Below are positions 53,852 to 64,000 of a stretch of 64,000 nt of DNA, piece after piece. The notes beneath the pieces are model-generated. The model was given only the letters and a program-made list of their open reading frames with translations. It ran no database searches and was not told the DNA's origin. Source of the DNA: Pyrrhoderma lamaoense (taxonomy: Eukaryota > Basidiomycota > Agaricomycetes > Hymenochaetales > Hymenochaetaceae); the NCBI GenBank assembly GCA_002794735.1, contig NBAZ01000002.1, positions 1,550,001 to 1,614,000 of the forward strand. Reading direction: 5' to 3'. The position numbers and the translations under genes are program-made. The stretch's first letter is position 1. Each line of letters starts with the position of its first letter.

Positions 53852-54804
53852 TGAAAGAGATGGATAACTTCGGCTTAATGTCTAAATGTTTTACTTATTT
53901 ACTTATGTACTCAATGTCTGGTGAAACGTAATTCGTGATCTGATATCATGTTCCTTTAATGAGAAAAACCATTTTATACCAATTCTTCTTGTAAATTTAT
54001 GTTTACTCTCGGGAAGCCTTACACAGTCACAGGCCCTTGAGGGAGTATCAGTCTTATAACACGACACAGATCGTCCCAATAAAAAATTGTTAAGACACAA
54101 CTAGAAAACTTGGAGATAATCGGGAATAGCAGACATTATAGACGACACGAGGGAAAAGTGATAAGCAGCCAATAAAAGTAAATCATATAAGGGAGTCACA
54201 AACAACGAGGGGAAAAGGGTGAGGATGAGTATCCTGATTGTCGAATGAGGAGCAGTACCCCCATTTGGGCGATTGCACCAATATAGCATTCTAAATCAAA
54301 AGAAGAAAAATAAGGATCAGGGTGCAAAAATATCCACACTAGAAGGAAGTGGGAGAAGCAATACAGAGAACAAGCTAGATAACATTCAAAAGCAATAAAA
54401 TGCAAGGGAGATCAAAGATAGAGAGGGTGCGCGTGGTACGATACGAGAGGAAGGGACTGGTTATACAATAAATAAAAAAGAAAGAGTTAGAAGGAAAAAG
54501 AAAGTCAAAAGCAAACGCGAGAAAGAAACGCAGATAGTAAAAGTAAACAGTGTGGAGATCCAAGTCAAACAAGATAGTGCTAGAGTGGAGAACTAATAAA
54601 AGAGCAGGAGAGGAAATATACAAGACCTGTGTAAACGATGAGTATAACGAGCAAAAATAACAGCAAGGGAAGGCGGCGACACTGCAAAATAAAGAACAAG
54701 AGACCAGGAGGAGGATGCAAGGAGGTATCAAGCGGGTTAACAACATTTACACCTATTACGCTTCTTATGTTTGATAATGGTCGTGAACGGATACTGCTCA
54801 CGAG
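53852..54804. other. Convergent intergenic region, no gene seen
   Basis: About 950 bp between the 3' ends of the MFS and LisH genes; purine-rich on the plus strand. Minus-strand ORFs (around 54375-54746) are hydrophobic by base composition and lack support. Confidence 0.5.
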
Positions 54805-57456
54805 TCACTTTGTAGCGTCTAAGATCATATCTGGTGTAAACCATGTACTAAACTCCCTTTCAAAGTCCACTGTCTCTTCGTTACGACCAAACATTGAAGT
54901 AAAGTCATCAAAGCCTGTCGACATGAAATCAAATCCTGCCGTCAGCTGATCTGCGGGTCCAGGAGGTGCACTTGCAGGTGGAGGTGGAATAGAAGCTGGC
55001 TGTATCCCTGGGGTTGGCAATGAAGTAGCGGTCGTAGGATTTGAGGTTGCCGTAGGTGGTCTTGAGGGATGGGCCAGTGAAGGGGAAGAGACACTTGTTT
55101 GACCAGATGTTGGAGGAGCTGGAGATGGGCCGGAGGTACCAGCTGAAGTAGATGGGGTTCCTTGTGGAACGCTTTGGGGAGAACTCTCAGGCTTTGTACC
55201 GTCAACTTTCCCTTGAATAGTTTGCGCCTGTGGAGGTTTTGCACCATTCGCCGCGGGTGATGACGGTGGAGGCATCATGGGCTTATTTTGTTGAGAGCCT
55301 TGCACTGGCCTTTGAGGGTTCATCCCAGTTGCAAATAGTGGTGGACCAGACCGTTGTTGACCCCGTCTTGTGTGAATGTCATCTGATCCGATGAAGACGA
55401 ACTACTATCACCGATATTCGTTACAGCCGACATAGGTGCATTAGTGGAACCTAACCGATGGATGTTTTGCATATTGGCATGGTACTGATGATTGATCTGT
55501 TGACCCATTTTTTGCTGAGACTATTATGATTTGTTATGTTAAACAAAACAAAGATGCGACAGATCTAGAGCCAACATACCTGTGCATTTACTGGTTGCGG
55601 ACCTGGGGCCATGGCTACACCACCCATTGGTGGTCCAAACATGTTCCCTCGCATGTTTGGCTGTGTGTACATGCCTCCCATTGGCATTGATGCATTATTT
55701 GATGAACCTGCAGTAGGTGGTGCTGGCTGTTCAGGTGATCGCCGTACACGTTTGTTTGCAGGTGGAGAAGCTTCGCTTTTCACAGATACTTCCTGTTGCT
55801 AGATAGAAAACAAATAAGTGTGCTATTTATGATAAAAAATTGTATTTCATACATCATCTCCTGGAGATATGCTATTTCGCTTGGATCCCCTACCTCCAGC
55901 CTGATTCCGTGCTTGGTTACTTGGCCCTGGATTATATGTTATATTCAGTTAAGGACTTTTTTGGTAAAGGACTGGTTCGACGAACCTGCAGAGACGCGAT
56001 TTCGGTGACTATGAAGCAACCGATTCTATAATTCAAAATGTGTCATCGGATGCACCTGATGCGACGAAGAACTTGCTAACCTTTTCGTCGAAAGTTAAAG
56101 ATGATATATCTTTGTTTCCAAAACCGAGTTCTGCACGTAACTCATTCAATACTTGTGGATCAATTTTTTGTAGATCGGCCATTTGCTGTTCAAATGGTGG
56201 TCCACGACCTGCCGGAACGCCCCCAAAATTTGGTGGCGTCTGTGGAACAGTATGGTGAGCCATATTCGGACTTGGGTTCGTAAGTCCAGGCTGCCCCTGC
56301 GCAGGCGTCGGGGCGCGACTTCCCGACCCTCCTTGGTTATAACCTGGAGAACCAGCATTAATTGCGCCCCCTTGTACGCCATTTGGCGGGGCTTGTGCAC
56401 CGGTTGTCCCAGGAGGTGGCATTCCAGGTCGCAATTGTTGCTGCGTTTGCTGATATATATTAGGGCCAGGGTATGGAGGGGGTGGCCCAGCCGCGGCTCC
56501 CGCGGGGGTATGCATGTGGCCCATCGTTGGACTAAAAAATGGTACCGCGCCTTGGGGAGCTCTTCCGGTTTGTCCTGGCATAGGTCTACCTGGTGCAGTT
56601 GGAGGGACTCCATTTGGGATGACTGGAAAACCCAAAGGCGTCTGCTGCTGCTGCACAGACTGCTGCGCCTGTGGACCACCTTGTGCAGTCTGTTGGTTTA
56701 CAGCAGCCGTACCTATACCATTCGGCATCGAATGCACATTAGGGGGCTGTCCTGGATGTTGTGCATGGGCGACTGATGACATTGGAGCAGCGCCAGGAAG
56801 AACATGCCCTGGGACAGTAGTTGGCATCCCTGGCGCACCTGGTGTAGCCCCTGGTATACCTCGGATACCATTAGGATAACGGGACATTCCAGGAGGGACT
56901 TGCTGCATGCGCGATTGCATATGACTCTGTCATGAGTAAAGGATCGCGGTGTTAAATTTCATATCAGGAATCGAACAGAAGAAGAATTTGATCAGACGTA
57001 GAAAGAATTACACATACATGCATGTACAACATAGCATCGTCCGATCCGCTATTGTTACTTTTTGCAGAGAATAGAACCCAAAAAACACTCCACCATCTAC
57101 AGAGAAAAAGAAATTAGGATCGACATCTGAAAGAAAAGAACTTGTAATAACCAGTTGTACATACTCGTATAGTAGACCCTGTTTGGCGTCTATTGGAGGA
57201 CGTGGAGAGGGACCCAATTTTGCTTCTTCGGTGAGTTCACGAGCGGTGTTAGTATAACCACGTTTTGTGCAATAGTCCCATATGTAAATATTAAACCTGT
57301 CGAAGATATATATAAGTATCAACCAAGAGGAGAAGTCAGTGGATGATCAGACATTTTTTCTCCCTCCCAGAGCTGGTCCTCGGCCGTGTTATTATCATTT
57401 GAGGAGGCGGTTGTAGAGGGAGTATGTGCATTCTGAGATTGAGTCGCGGAGGACAT
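54805..57456 (-). CDS. LisH (LUFS) domain transcriptional regulator, FLO8/SOM1-like; one C-run frameshift
   Basis: Nuclear regulator of the LisH/LUFS family (Flo8, SomA), known to act downstream of cAMP-PKA in adhesion and morphogenesis. The start at 57456 (MSSATQSQNAHTPSTTA) splices into FNIYIWDYCTKRGYTNTARE and RPPIDAKQGLLYEWWSVFWVLFSAKSNNSG, the LUFS core (about 57060-57300). A long Pro-, Gly- and Gln-rich region follows (56033-56920), then KRVRRSPEQPAPPTAG and a tail ending EREFSTWFTPDMILDATK. The frame from DQMTFTQDG to MNPQRPVQG needs one extra C at 55361-55364. A basic nuclear-localisation-like patch is present. Confidence 0.87.
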
Positions 57457-59769
57457 TCCGCGGACAAAACCTGGGGAGGGTAGCAGGGGATTGGTGAGAA
57501 GATGAAAGAGACAAGAGAGCAAGGTCGGGCGGAAGCGTTGACAACCTGCGGCGGTGACTATTGAGTGATGGCAGGCGATGAGGCGACGAGAGCGGAAGGC
57601 TGAGGTGAGCCAGCAGCGGAAACCAGACTAAATGAGCCCTACTCAAATGGACAGCTTTCTCTCACGGCGGCTGACGTTAATGGAGAGCAGCAGAGAGGAC
57701 AAAAGAGAATAAAAAAGTGGTATGAGCGACGTGCCAGACGGTGAGCACGACGGTCGATGTGTCGTGGACGAGCGAAGCAAAAAGAGTACGACGAGACAGG
57801 CAGGGACGACGGGCGACGACTGAACTGCTCCCAAGTTCACACACACTCGGTCGGGGGTATGAGCGTGATTTGTCACACGGACACTCGTGGCACGCCTGCC
57901 CCTTGCTCACTCTGTTTACTGTTGTTATTTATATATCACTCTTTCCCTTTTTTATCCAACGATTCAAAGGCGGCGACGACGACGGAGGGTGACGGCGATG
58001 ATAGTGAAGACGTTGCTAATTATTAAAATAGTGATCGTTTCTACTGCTGTTACTACTACTCGAAAGGACGGTGTGACGTGACATGATATGTAACGTGTAT
58101 ATAGAGGGGTAGTTAGTACAGGTATACATGTATCAGGACGAGTACTAGGCTAAGGCTAGTCCGAGTCAACATTCTTCGGAATCATTTTGTATAGGAGGCT
58201 GAACAGAAGGGGAGAAGGGCGTCAAAGATTATGGAGAACTGAATAAAGACTAATATCATCAAATATACGAGAAAATGAATCAGGTCACAACACTGAATTG
58301 GAACCGATATCTGTTCATATCTGAGGGCGAGCACAAGAGTACTCGCACCGTCGACGAGGACTGGGTCGAGTACCACGCTCATATCTTCCCATTTGCCGTT
58401 CTGCCGCCCTTTTCCCCTCTTCTCCGGCTACACCCCCGGCCATCCGGCTTCTCGTAAACCCCCCTTCTAGATCTCATTTCATCCTTTGCGGTCCGCGGCG
58501 GAACATTTCTACATCTCTTCCCTAACATTTTCCATTTCAGTCGCCGTATAATTCTTTTTCTCCTAGCACCTTTTGGAAATAGAAAATAAAGGCTTGTTGT
58601 CCCATGAAACTCCCTCAAACGAACAACGAGATCCTACAAGTCTTATGAAACATGCACTAGTGCTAGCACAAGCTCTCTCTGTGCCGGATCGCCAGGGCTC
58701 AAGATCGTCTTTTACAAAAGCTCTTCTCCCTCTCACTGTTATCTGTCCTAACTCGGGAAATGAAACTAGCTAGTATGATTGATGGATCCACAATGCCAGA
58801 TATACTACATCTACACATCGTTCTTTCCTTCAAAACTGCTAGTTGAACCTTGTCCTAATCTAATTAAGGTCCTTACCATCTTACTCGTGAGCGAATAGTC
58901 TCTCCCCCCTTTATCCAAGAGCTAATTAGCGAAATTAGAAAGAAGTATGCAATTTATCATTCTTCCTTTTTCTTTCTTAAAAATAGCCTTATGGGGGGAG
59001 TCACGACATCAACTATCTAGAACATAGCGAAAATATGCTGTTATTTAGTACTTGTTTTGCGAATGCAGACTATCATTCAGCATTCGCTCGCACCCTACAA
59101 GATTTCTAAAAGATGCGTAGAGGGAGAGATCTAGCCCTTCTTGGATGTTTTATACTGGACGTGGTCTCCTGCATAGCTTTATACACATCATCAAACTAGA
59201 GCATGTGTCCCTTGTCTTTTCTCAAAGAATTAGACTAAATCGATGACTTCATAGACACTCTTTTTCAATTTCCAGTCCGCCTTATAATATAACACGCCAT
59301 CGGTGAATTCTACAATACATGATTGTCATTCACCCCTCTCTCCCACTTCTACTATATAACAATATTCTCTTTCGAGCCATAGACAGATCATAACTACTAC
59401 TTGTTTAGCTACCTGACCGAGATAATCTAGACACATATACTAGTATGAATTCAGGCCTTCCATCTGTATATTAGATAGATACCAAATCGAAGTCTGACGA
59501 ATGCTTCGTTCTCCATCACGAAAATTCAAAATCAATTCTATCGAAATCAATTGAAACTGTTTTGCTTCCCATGAGGAAGTTTGAAGCATTTAAATTACTA
59601 TGTATCACTATCAACATTCTCCAGATTAATATTAGAAGTGGATACTTACAACTTTATGCTTATGTAATGGATCCGTGGAAAAAAGCTCTGAGAGGAAAGT
59701 TGCGCGCCAGCCAGGCATCTCGTCTTTACTTCCACTTTCGTTCCCGACGACGTTAGCTCGCTGTCGACC
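57457..59769. other. Long non-coding stretch between divergent FLO8-like and ATP4 genes
   Basis: About 2.3 kb without a gene I can support, although several 60-90 codon ORFs exist. The first 600 bp upstream of the LisH gene are GC-rich and probably a leader with upstream ORFs. The unusually long region suits a highly regulated developmental gene, as with Flo8/Flo11-type promoters. Confidence 0.5.
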
Positions 59770-60731
59770 ATGGCCTCGAGACTAGCTACTCAGTCTTTGC
59801 GCGCTGCCAGTATGGCTACATTTATCTTGCATCTAGTCTTGCTTGCTCAATATCTTTTTAGCCAGGGCCCGTCCTGCTTCGGCAGTTTCGTCCTTCCCCA
59901 AGGTCATCTCAGCGTACGTGCATGAAATAAGTTATCAGTATAATTTATAACTTAAACAGCTATCATGTTATTAGGCGTGCCATGTCCTCCGAACGCCAGC
60001 CCCCTGCTGAGCGTGCATCTCAAATTATCAACTCGGTACCCTCCTCCAGTTTCGCTTCCAAAACTGGGACAATTGTCCTTGGTACTGGGCTTATGGCTGC
60101 CGCTATCTCCCAGGAGCTCTATGTTATTAACGAAGAGACTGTCATTCTTGCTGGATTTGTCATCCTCGCATCTTACATAGGCAAGGTCAGTATTGTCTCA
60201 ATTGTAGCTAATTTTATCGTATGATAGCACTAACAAAACAAACATTATCGTTAAGGTTATTCGCGAGCCTTATAAAGCATGGGCTGAAGGACACATTAAC
60301 AAGATTAAGGGTATTCTCAATGGTGCCCGTGCTGAGCACACTGAAGCTGTAAAGTCTCGCATCGATTCTGTTGCTCAGATGAAAGATGTCGCTTCAATTA
60401 CCGAAGGCCTCTTTGCTCTTTCTAAGGAGACTGCCAAACTCGAGTCAGAGGCTTTCGTCCAGCGTCAACGTGTGGCACTTGCTTCTGAACTCAAGGCAGT
60501 CCTTGACAGTTGGGTTCGTTATGAACAACAGGCTAAAGAAAGCGAACAAGCCCAGCTCGCCAAAACAGTCGTTGATTCCGTACTTAAGAGCCTTGGGGAC
60601 GAAAAAACTCAGAAGGAAATTCTTGTGAATGCTATCGCGGAGGTAGACCGTACGTATCCTACTCATTCTAAATCAATGATCCATCTACTCACTTTTTTGA
60701 CACAGAACTTGTCAAGGCAAAAGCCATCTAA
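59770..60731 (+). CDS. ATP4: Mitochondrial F1Fo ATP synthase subunit b (subunit 4)
   Basis: Peripheral-stalk subunit of Fo. The start at 59770 encodes a mitochondrial presequence (MASRLATQSLRAA, then ARPASAVSSFPKVISA). Introns are near 59812-59862, 59913-59974, 60187-60255 and 60650-60706. The mature part has ERASQIINSVPSSSFASKTG, two membrane segments (TIVLGTGLMAAAISQELYVI; VILAGFVILASYIG), the conserved IREPYKAWAEGHINKI and a long charged helix. It ends VDQLVKAKAI at TAA 60729-60731. The length (about 240 residues) is normal. Confidence 0.93.
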
Positions 60732-61591
60732 GTACACGATACATGTTCTGTAATTGCTCGATGCATAAATAGAATATACTATCAACGTTCCATCATCTGA
60801 TTAACTTGATTTTACTTTGCTTGAAATGAGATGAGACCTGTGATTTGTTGCGGATTTTTATGCTAGAAAAGTGAGTTCTGTTTGTCTCGTTTCTTCCCAC
60901 CACGATGAATCACCTAGTTCATCCTTGTTCTAAGAGCTTCGGGCCTGTATTTAACGACAGTTTGCGCCGGGGTGTTGACGAATACTTGGGTTATGGCTTT
61001 GGCCTCGTTTCTGATCTTTCATACTCACTATCACTACGAAAGGACATGTCTGATTTTTGTGTTATTCATAGGTTTATTCAACATAACAGGTCACAAATTT
61101 TTGGTTTTACAATAAAAGTCAAGAAGGCACTGCTTAAAAATACAAATGGCCATGAGTTACATATTAACTACAATAAATACGTATGCGATTGGAGGGATGA
61201 ATCTAAATTAGGTCATTTCAATAGGGTATCACCAAGAAATCAAGAGACGGATTAATAGGGTGTATCAAGATGTAAGGATTAGGTAGTGGAAGAAAGGAGG
61301 TCCTCGATGTAAGGTCTGGAGTGTTAATGGTATCGATGACGTTAATAGACATCCCTCTGAAGCCCAGCTAAAGAAGGTTTAGATTTTTTTTGCCATTGGT
61401 GAGGTTTCTATCCTCTGTTCCTTGGAGCCTCGCTGGATTCACTTGTACGATCTAAGGTAAGTACATACAAACCGTCCGTTGCGCGTACTGGATACCCATC
61501 CCCTACATCGGAACCCTGTTTGGTACTGAAAATACTATCTGTATCCCTGAAACCGACGGCCTGGGATCTAGATGGTTTGACCCAATGCGCT
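60732..61591. other. Intergenic, no supported gene
   Basis: Contains a 116-codon plus-strand ORF (60905-61255) without recognisable features and the possible extra C-terminal exon of the minus-strand gene (61408-61590). Otherwise unremarkable. Confidence 0.45.
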
Positions 61592-62440
61592 CTACTGGCT
61601 GCCGTACTGTTCACGTCCAGGTAAGGTTGTCATCGGTAACCCACAACCCCTGTCTTCCGGCCCACTACTATGCATCACTTTCGTTTGGGACATTTCAATG
61701 CCACCTGCTCCGATGAAACTTGGGCCACTTCGTTTTTTTCCAAATAAACTTGGTCGAGTCATATTCATTGACCACCTTTGACTGAACGATGACCTGAAAG
61801 AGGATGGACGAGAGGAAGCTGGGTGTGACGATGTGGCCAAGGGGTCTATGAGTTTCATGCGCCCAATAACTTCTCGTTGGGCATGACGCAGTCGTTGGCG
61901 GCGCCTATGCCATAGGTATAGCACCGGTGTTAGTGCGACAATCAGGAAAAGCAGGCCTGCGAGAACTCCAATTACAGCTGCTGAAGTATGAGAAGACGTA
62001 TTCTGCGAATTTGAGTCCGCACTGGAAGTTGAAGTCGGTAATTGAATTTGGGTTTGAGAAGTGGCGGAATCTGAAGCAGAAATGGAAGAAGTGGCCGACG
62101 TCCCAACTTGCTGCTGCGTTTCGATTGATGAGCTTGAGGATGACATGGGTTGATTGACGACGTCTGGAAGAGTTGTTACGACGAGTTTGTGAGCATCTGG
62201 AATTGTGGTAGTGGCGTGTCCTGCACAAAGTTTATTGAGAGCTGCGGGTGGTACAAGCTTTGCATATATCCCCCCATCCACATCGCCATCCATTCTCAGA
62301 AATCCCGGTTACCGAAGGACCCCAGTGGACGAGGTGGGTGTAACGTTTTAGCTCGCTTCCAACGAACAAAAATGGAACTGAGCAAGCGTGAACGGGATGT
62401 GAGCTCAAAAGATGGGTAAACCGGAGGTTTTGGTCTTTAT
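61592..62440 (-). CDS. Single-pass membrane protein with Ser/Thr-rich ectodomain, ends uncertain
   Basis: A frame from about 62293 encodes MDGDVDGGIYAKLVPPAALN and a Ser/Thr-rich linker. One transmembrane segment follows (SHTSAAVIGVLAGLLFLIVALTPVLYLW), flanked by the cytosolic basic stretch HRRRQRLRHAQRE, and a cytosolic tail. Upstream, a frame beginning about 62440 (KPPVYPSFELTSRSRLLSS) would join it if a base were added at the C run 62304-62306. This resembles fungal cell-wall or stress sensors of type I topology, but no domain is recognised. The C-terminus may continue through an intron into 61408-61590. The 5' exon with a signal peptide is not identified. Confidence 0.5.
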
Positions 62441-63021
62441 GGCTCAATTGCCGAAGGGTCTTGTAGATCGACCTTAACTTCTCTCTACGCCCCTTCGTCT
62501 TTCATATTTCAACATAGAACTTGAGCCTTCAAAAAAGAGGACAACCTATTTCAATTGTCGTGACATCGTTAAAGAATGATTTTATATGCCTATCAATGTC
62601 ATTTTCCTTTCTCCTTTGTCCAGGTCCTTTCAAAGAGACTAGTTCTAAGCCTTCATAGTTAAAGGTAATATATTCTCAGGTATTTCAAAATATCATTGCG
62701 ACCCTTCAAAAGGTAATTGTAATGATTACTTTTCTAATTATGAACATATCTCCGGAGTTCACACCGAAGAGATTTACATTAATATTAGCTCTAGCGTTGG
62801 TTCCGAAGATCCTTTTGGAAGTAGCAATAGCCCCGTTCACAGTGACATCCTGTTCAATCAGCGCCTCTGGTTTGGTTTTCCTTCCGGCGGTTTGCAAAAA
62901 ATATCCTTTGATACATATTCTATAATTTTCTAACTTCCCCGATACTAATTACATTTATCCACTGTCCGTGTATATTACATCTTGTCTCAAAAGCATGGGG
63001 AGGGTTATAACAAGCGATCTA
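62441..63021. other. Intergenic, no gene seen
   Basis: About 580 bp between two minus-strand membrane-protein genes; it may include an unidentified first exon of the left one. Confidence 0.45.
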
Positions 63022-64000
63022 CTAGGATGCTACTCCCATGATCTGCTTTGCTGCTAATCTCGTCATCTCAACCTTATGCTTCTTTTCATCTCGTCTTCGT
63101 CGGTAACGTCGCCACAGTAAGGTTGCTACGAGACCGCAGATGAGGAAAAGTCCAACCATCCCTCCTATAGTTTCACCGACGATAGCTCCAGGCGATTGCC
63201 TTCTTGGTGTGGATAAGGCGCTACTAGAAGACACTATCGTCGAGAATGTGGCAAATATTGGAGTAAATGCTGTGGTTGGTATAGTCTGAAAAGGTAAGGC
63301 CGATTCTGTAGCACTTATAAGAAAGAAGGTGAATTTCATCATAAATTTCAGATAATTTAACAAATAATTTAATTTTCCTATTAATAGAAATACCTCAAGA
63401 TACTAAAAGTCGTAATCTACTCACCTTGTATTCGATACAGATATCTTGATAAAGTCAATATCAAGGCGAGATGGGATCTCTAAGCCATCGTCAACATCGG
63501 GGACATACGTAACTACGGCCGTTGTCAACTGAGATTCATCAATATCCCTGATTGCCCAAAAATCTCGAGAGGGCGCGAATACCCTGCTCTCCAGATTTCC
63601 TGAAGGCTGAGATGATACTGTTAGGTTGGCTGTCGCATTTGAAACATCAGACGTCTTGATGAAGATAGCGGAAGCTATAAGAGAAATTTAGATGTGTATT
63701 CTGTATGTATCTCTATCGTTGTAACTCCCCCACAAAGACTCTTTTCTAAAGATTATAACAAGGAGATCTCCCACATATTGGCTCACCTCGAAACGTAAGA
63801 TAAATCTGGGGTATAATATTCTCAAATTCAATTGCTGGTCCAAATGTACTCGCGACAGTTCCATTTGATGCTTCCGCCATCTCTACCTCGATCCTGTTGA
63901 TTTTAAGAATTAGTCAACCACTCGGCTGTCATATAAATACATACATATTTGATTCATATGTTACAAAGCATGTCTCTACAACGGAAAGGAAATAAAATAA
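63022..64000 (-). CDS. Type I membrane protein, 5' part outside the window
   Basis: Exons at about 63890-63785, 63677-63424 and 63317-63022 join in frame. The ectodomain reads MAEASNGTVASTFGP, IPQIYLTFRASAIFIKTSDV, SNATANLTVSSQPSGNLESR and LEIPSRLDIDFIKISVSNTS, with N-glycosylation sequons (NGT, NAT, NLT). A Ser/Thr-rich stalk (STIVSSSSALSTPRRQSPG) leads to one membrane segment (IGGMVGLFLICGLVATLLW), a basic stop-transfer (RRYRRRRDEKKHK) and a short tail ending at TAG 63022. A further exon lies upstream towards 64000. It shares layout, but not clear sequence, with the preceding gene. Function is unknown. Confidence 0.6.

Noticed and set aside
54375..54746. Hydrophobic minus-strand ORFs in the convergent spacer
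   Set aside because: Their Leu/Phe/Tyr/Ser bias follows the purine-rich plus strand, and no conserved pattern is seen.
57643..57910. Overlapping 77-codon minus-strand ORFs upstream of the LisH gene
   Set aside because: They overlap in two frames and look like GC-rich leader sequence; at most upstream ORFs.
60905..61255. 116-codon ORF after ATP4
   Set aside because: No domain, no intron structure and no support from context; it could be chance.

Overview
The window looks like a gene-dense arm of an intron-rich filamentous fungus, most likely a basidiomycete. Host genes are split by many canonical GT-AG introns of about 38-70 nt. The gene set includes a DDX41-type helicase, GAL7, ALG5, an EF-hand MscS channel, ZPR1, RPF1, a VPS9 protein with a C-terminal CUE domain, a REG1-like GATA-like-domain protein, a FLO8/SOM1-type LisH protein and ATP4. 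The transposons are Ty3/gypsy chromoviruses. The genus cannot be fixed from sequence alone. No CRISPR, rRNA or convincing tRNA was found.

Bases 1-12976 are a stack of retroelements. A minus-strand element runs off the left edge (gag-like ORF 307-1, 5' LTR 1064-524). It abuts the pol of a heavily decayed chromovirus (1065-3015), whose chromodomain is interrupted by a younger chromovirus (3016-9851, 313-bp LTRs, target duplication CACAG) and resumes at 9857-10033. Two of these elements carry an 11-12 nt primer site complementary to their own LTR, as in Tf1/sushi-type self-priming. The 3' end of the younger element carries a 549-bp inverted duplication around a 136-bp spacer. Further right, a 1770-bp LTR-like insertion (10949-12718, target duplication GAAAT) splits a decayed ORF whose frame is continuous once the insertion is removed.

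From 13.3 kb onward the window is ordinary euchromatin: DDX41-like helicase (-), GAL7 (+), ALG5 (-), MscS channel (-), ABCC transporter (-), ubiquitin hydrolase (-), ZPR1 (-), RPF1 (-), p24 cargo receptor (+), mitochondrial enoyl reductase (-), an unrecognised protein (+), MFS transporter (-), VPS9 (+), REG1-like (+), promethin-like membrane protein (+), MFS transporter (+), FLO8/SOM1-like LisH protein (-), ATP4 (+) and two single-pass membrane proteins (-). Three gene pairs are divergent across about 175-200 bp. The products are mostly housekeeping: RNA processing, ribosome assembly, glycosylation, ER and vesicle traffic, mitochondrial lipid and ATP synthesis. There is no metabolic cluster.

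At least nine host-gene reading frames between 37 kb and 55 kb break exactly at C or G runs and are repaired by one extra base in the run. This points to homopolymer under-calling in the assembly rather than to pseudogenes. I saw no clearly new biological system. The best leads are the self-priming geometry, the palindromic rearrangement, and the ORF-bearing giant LTR.
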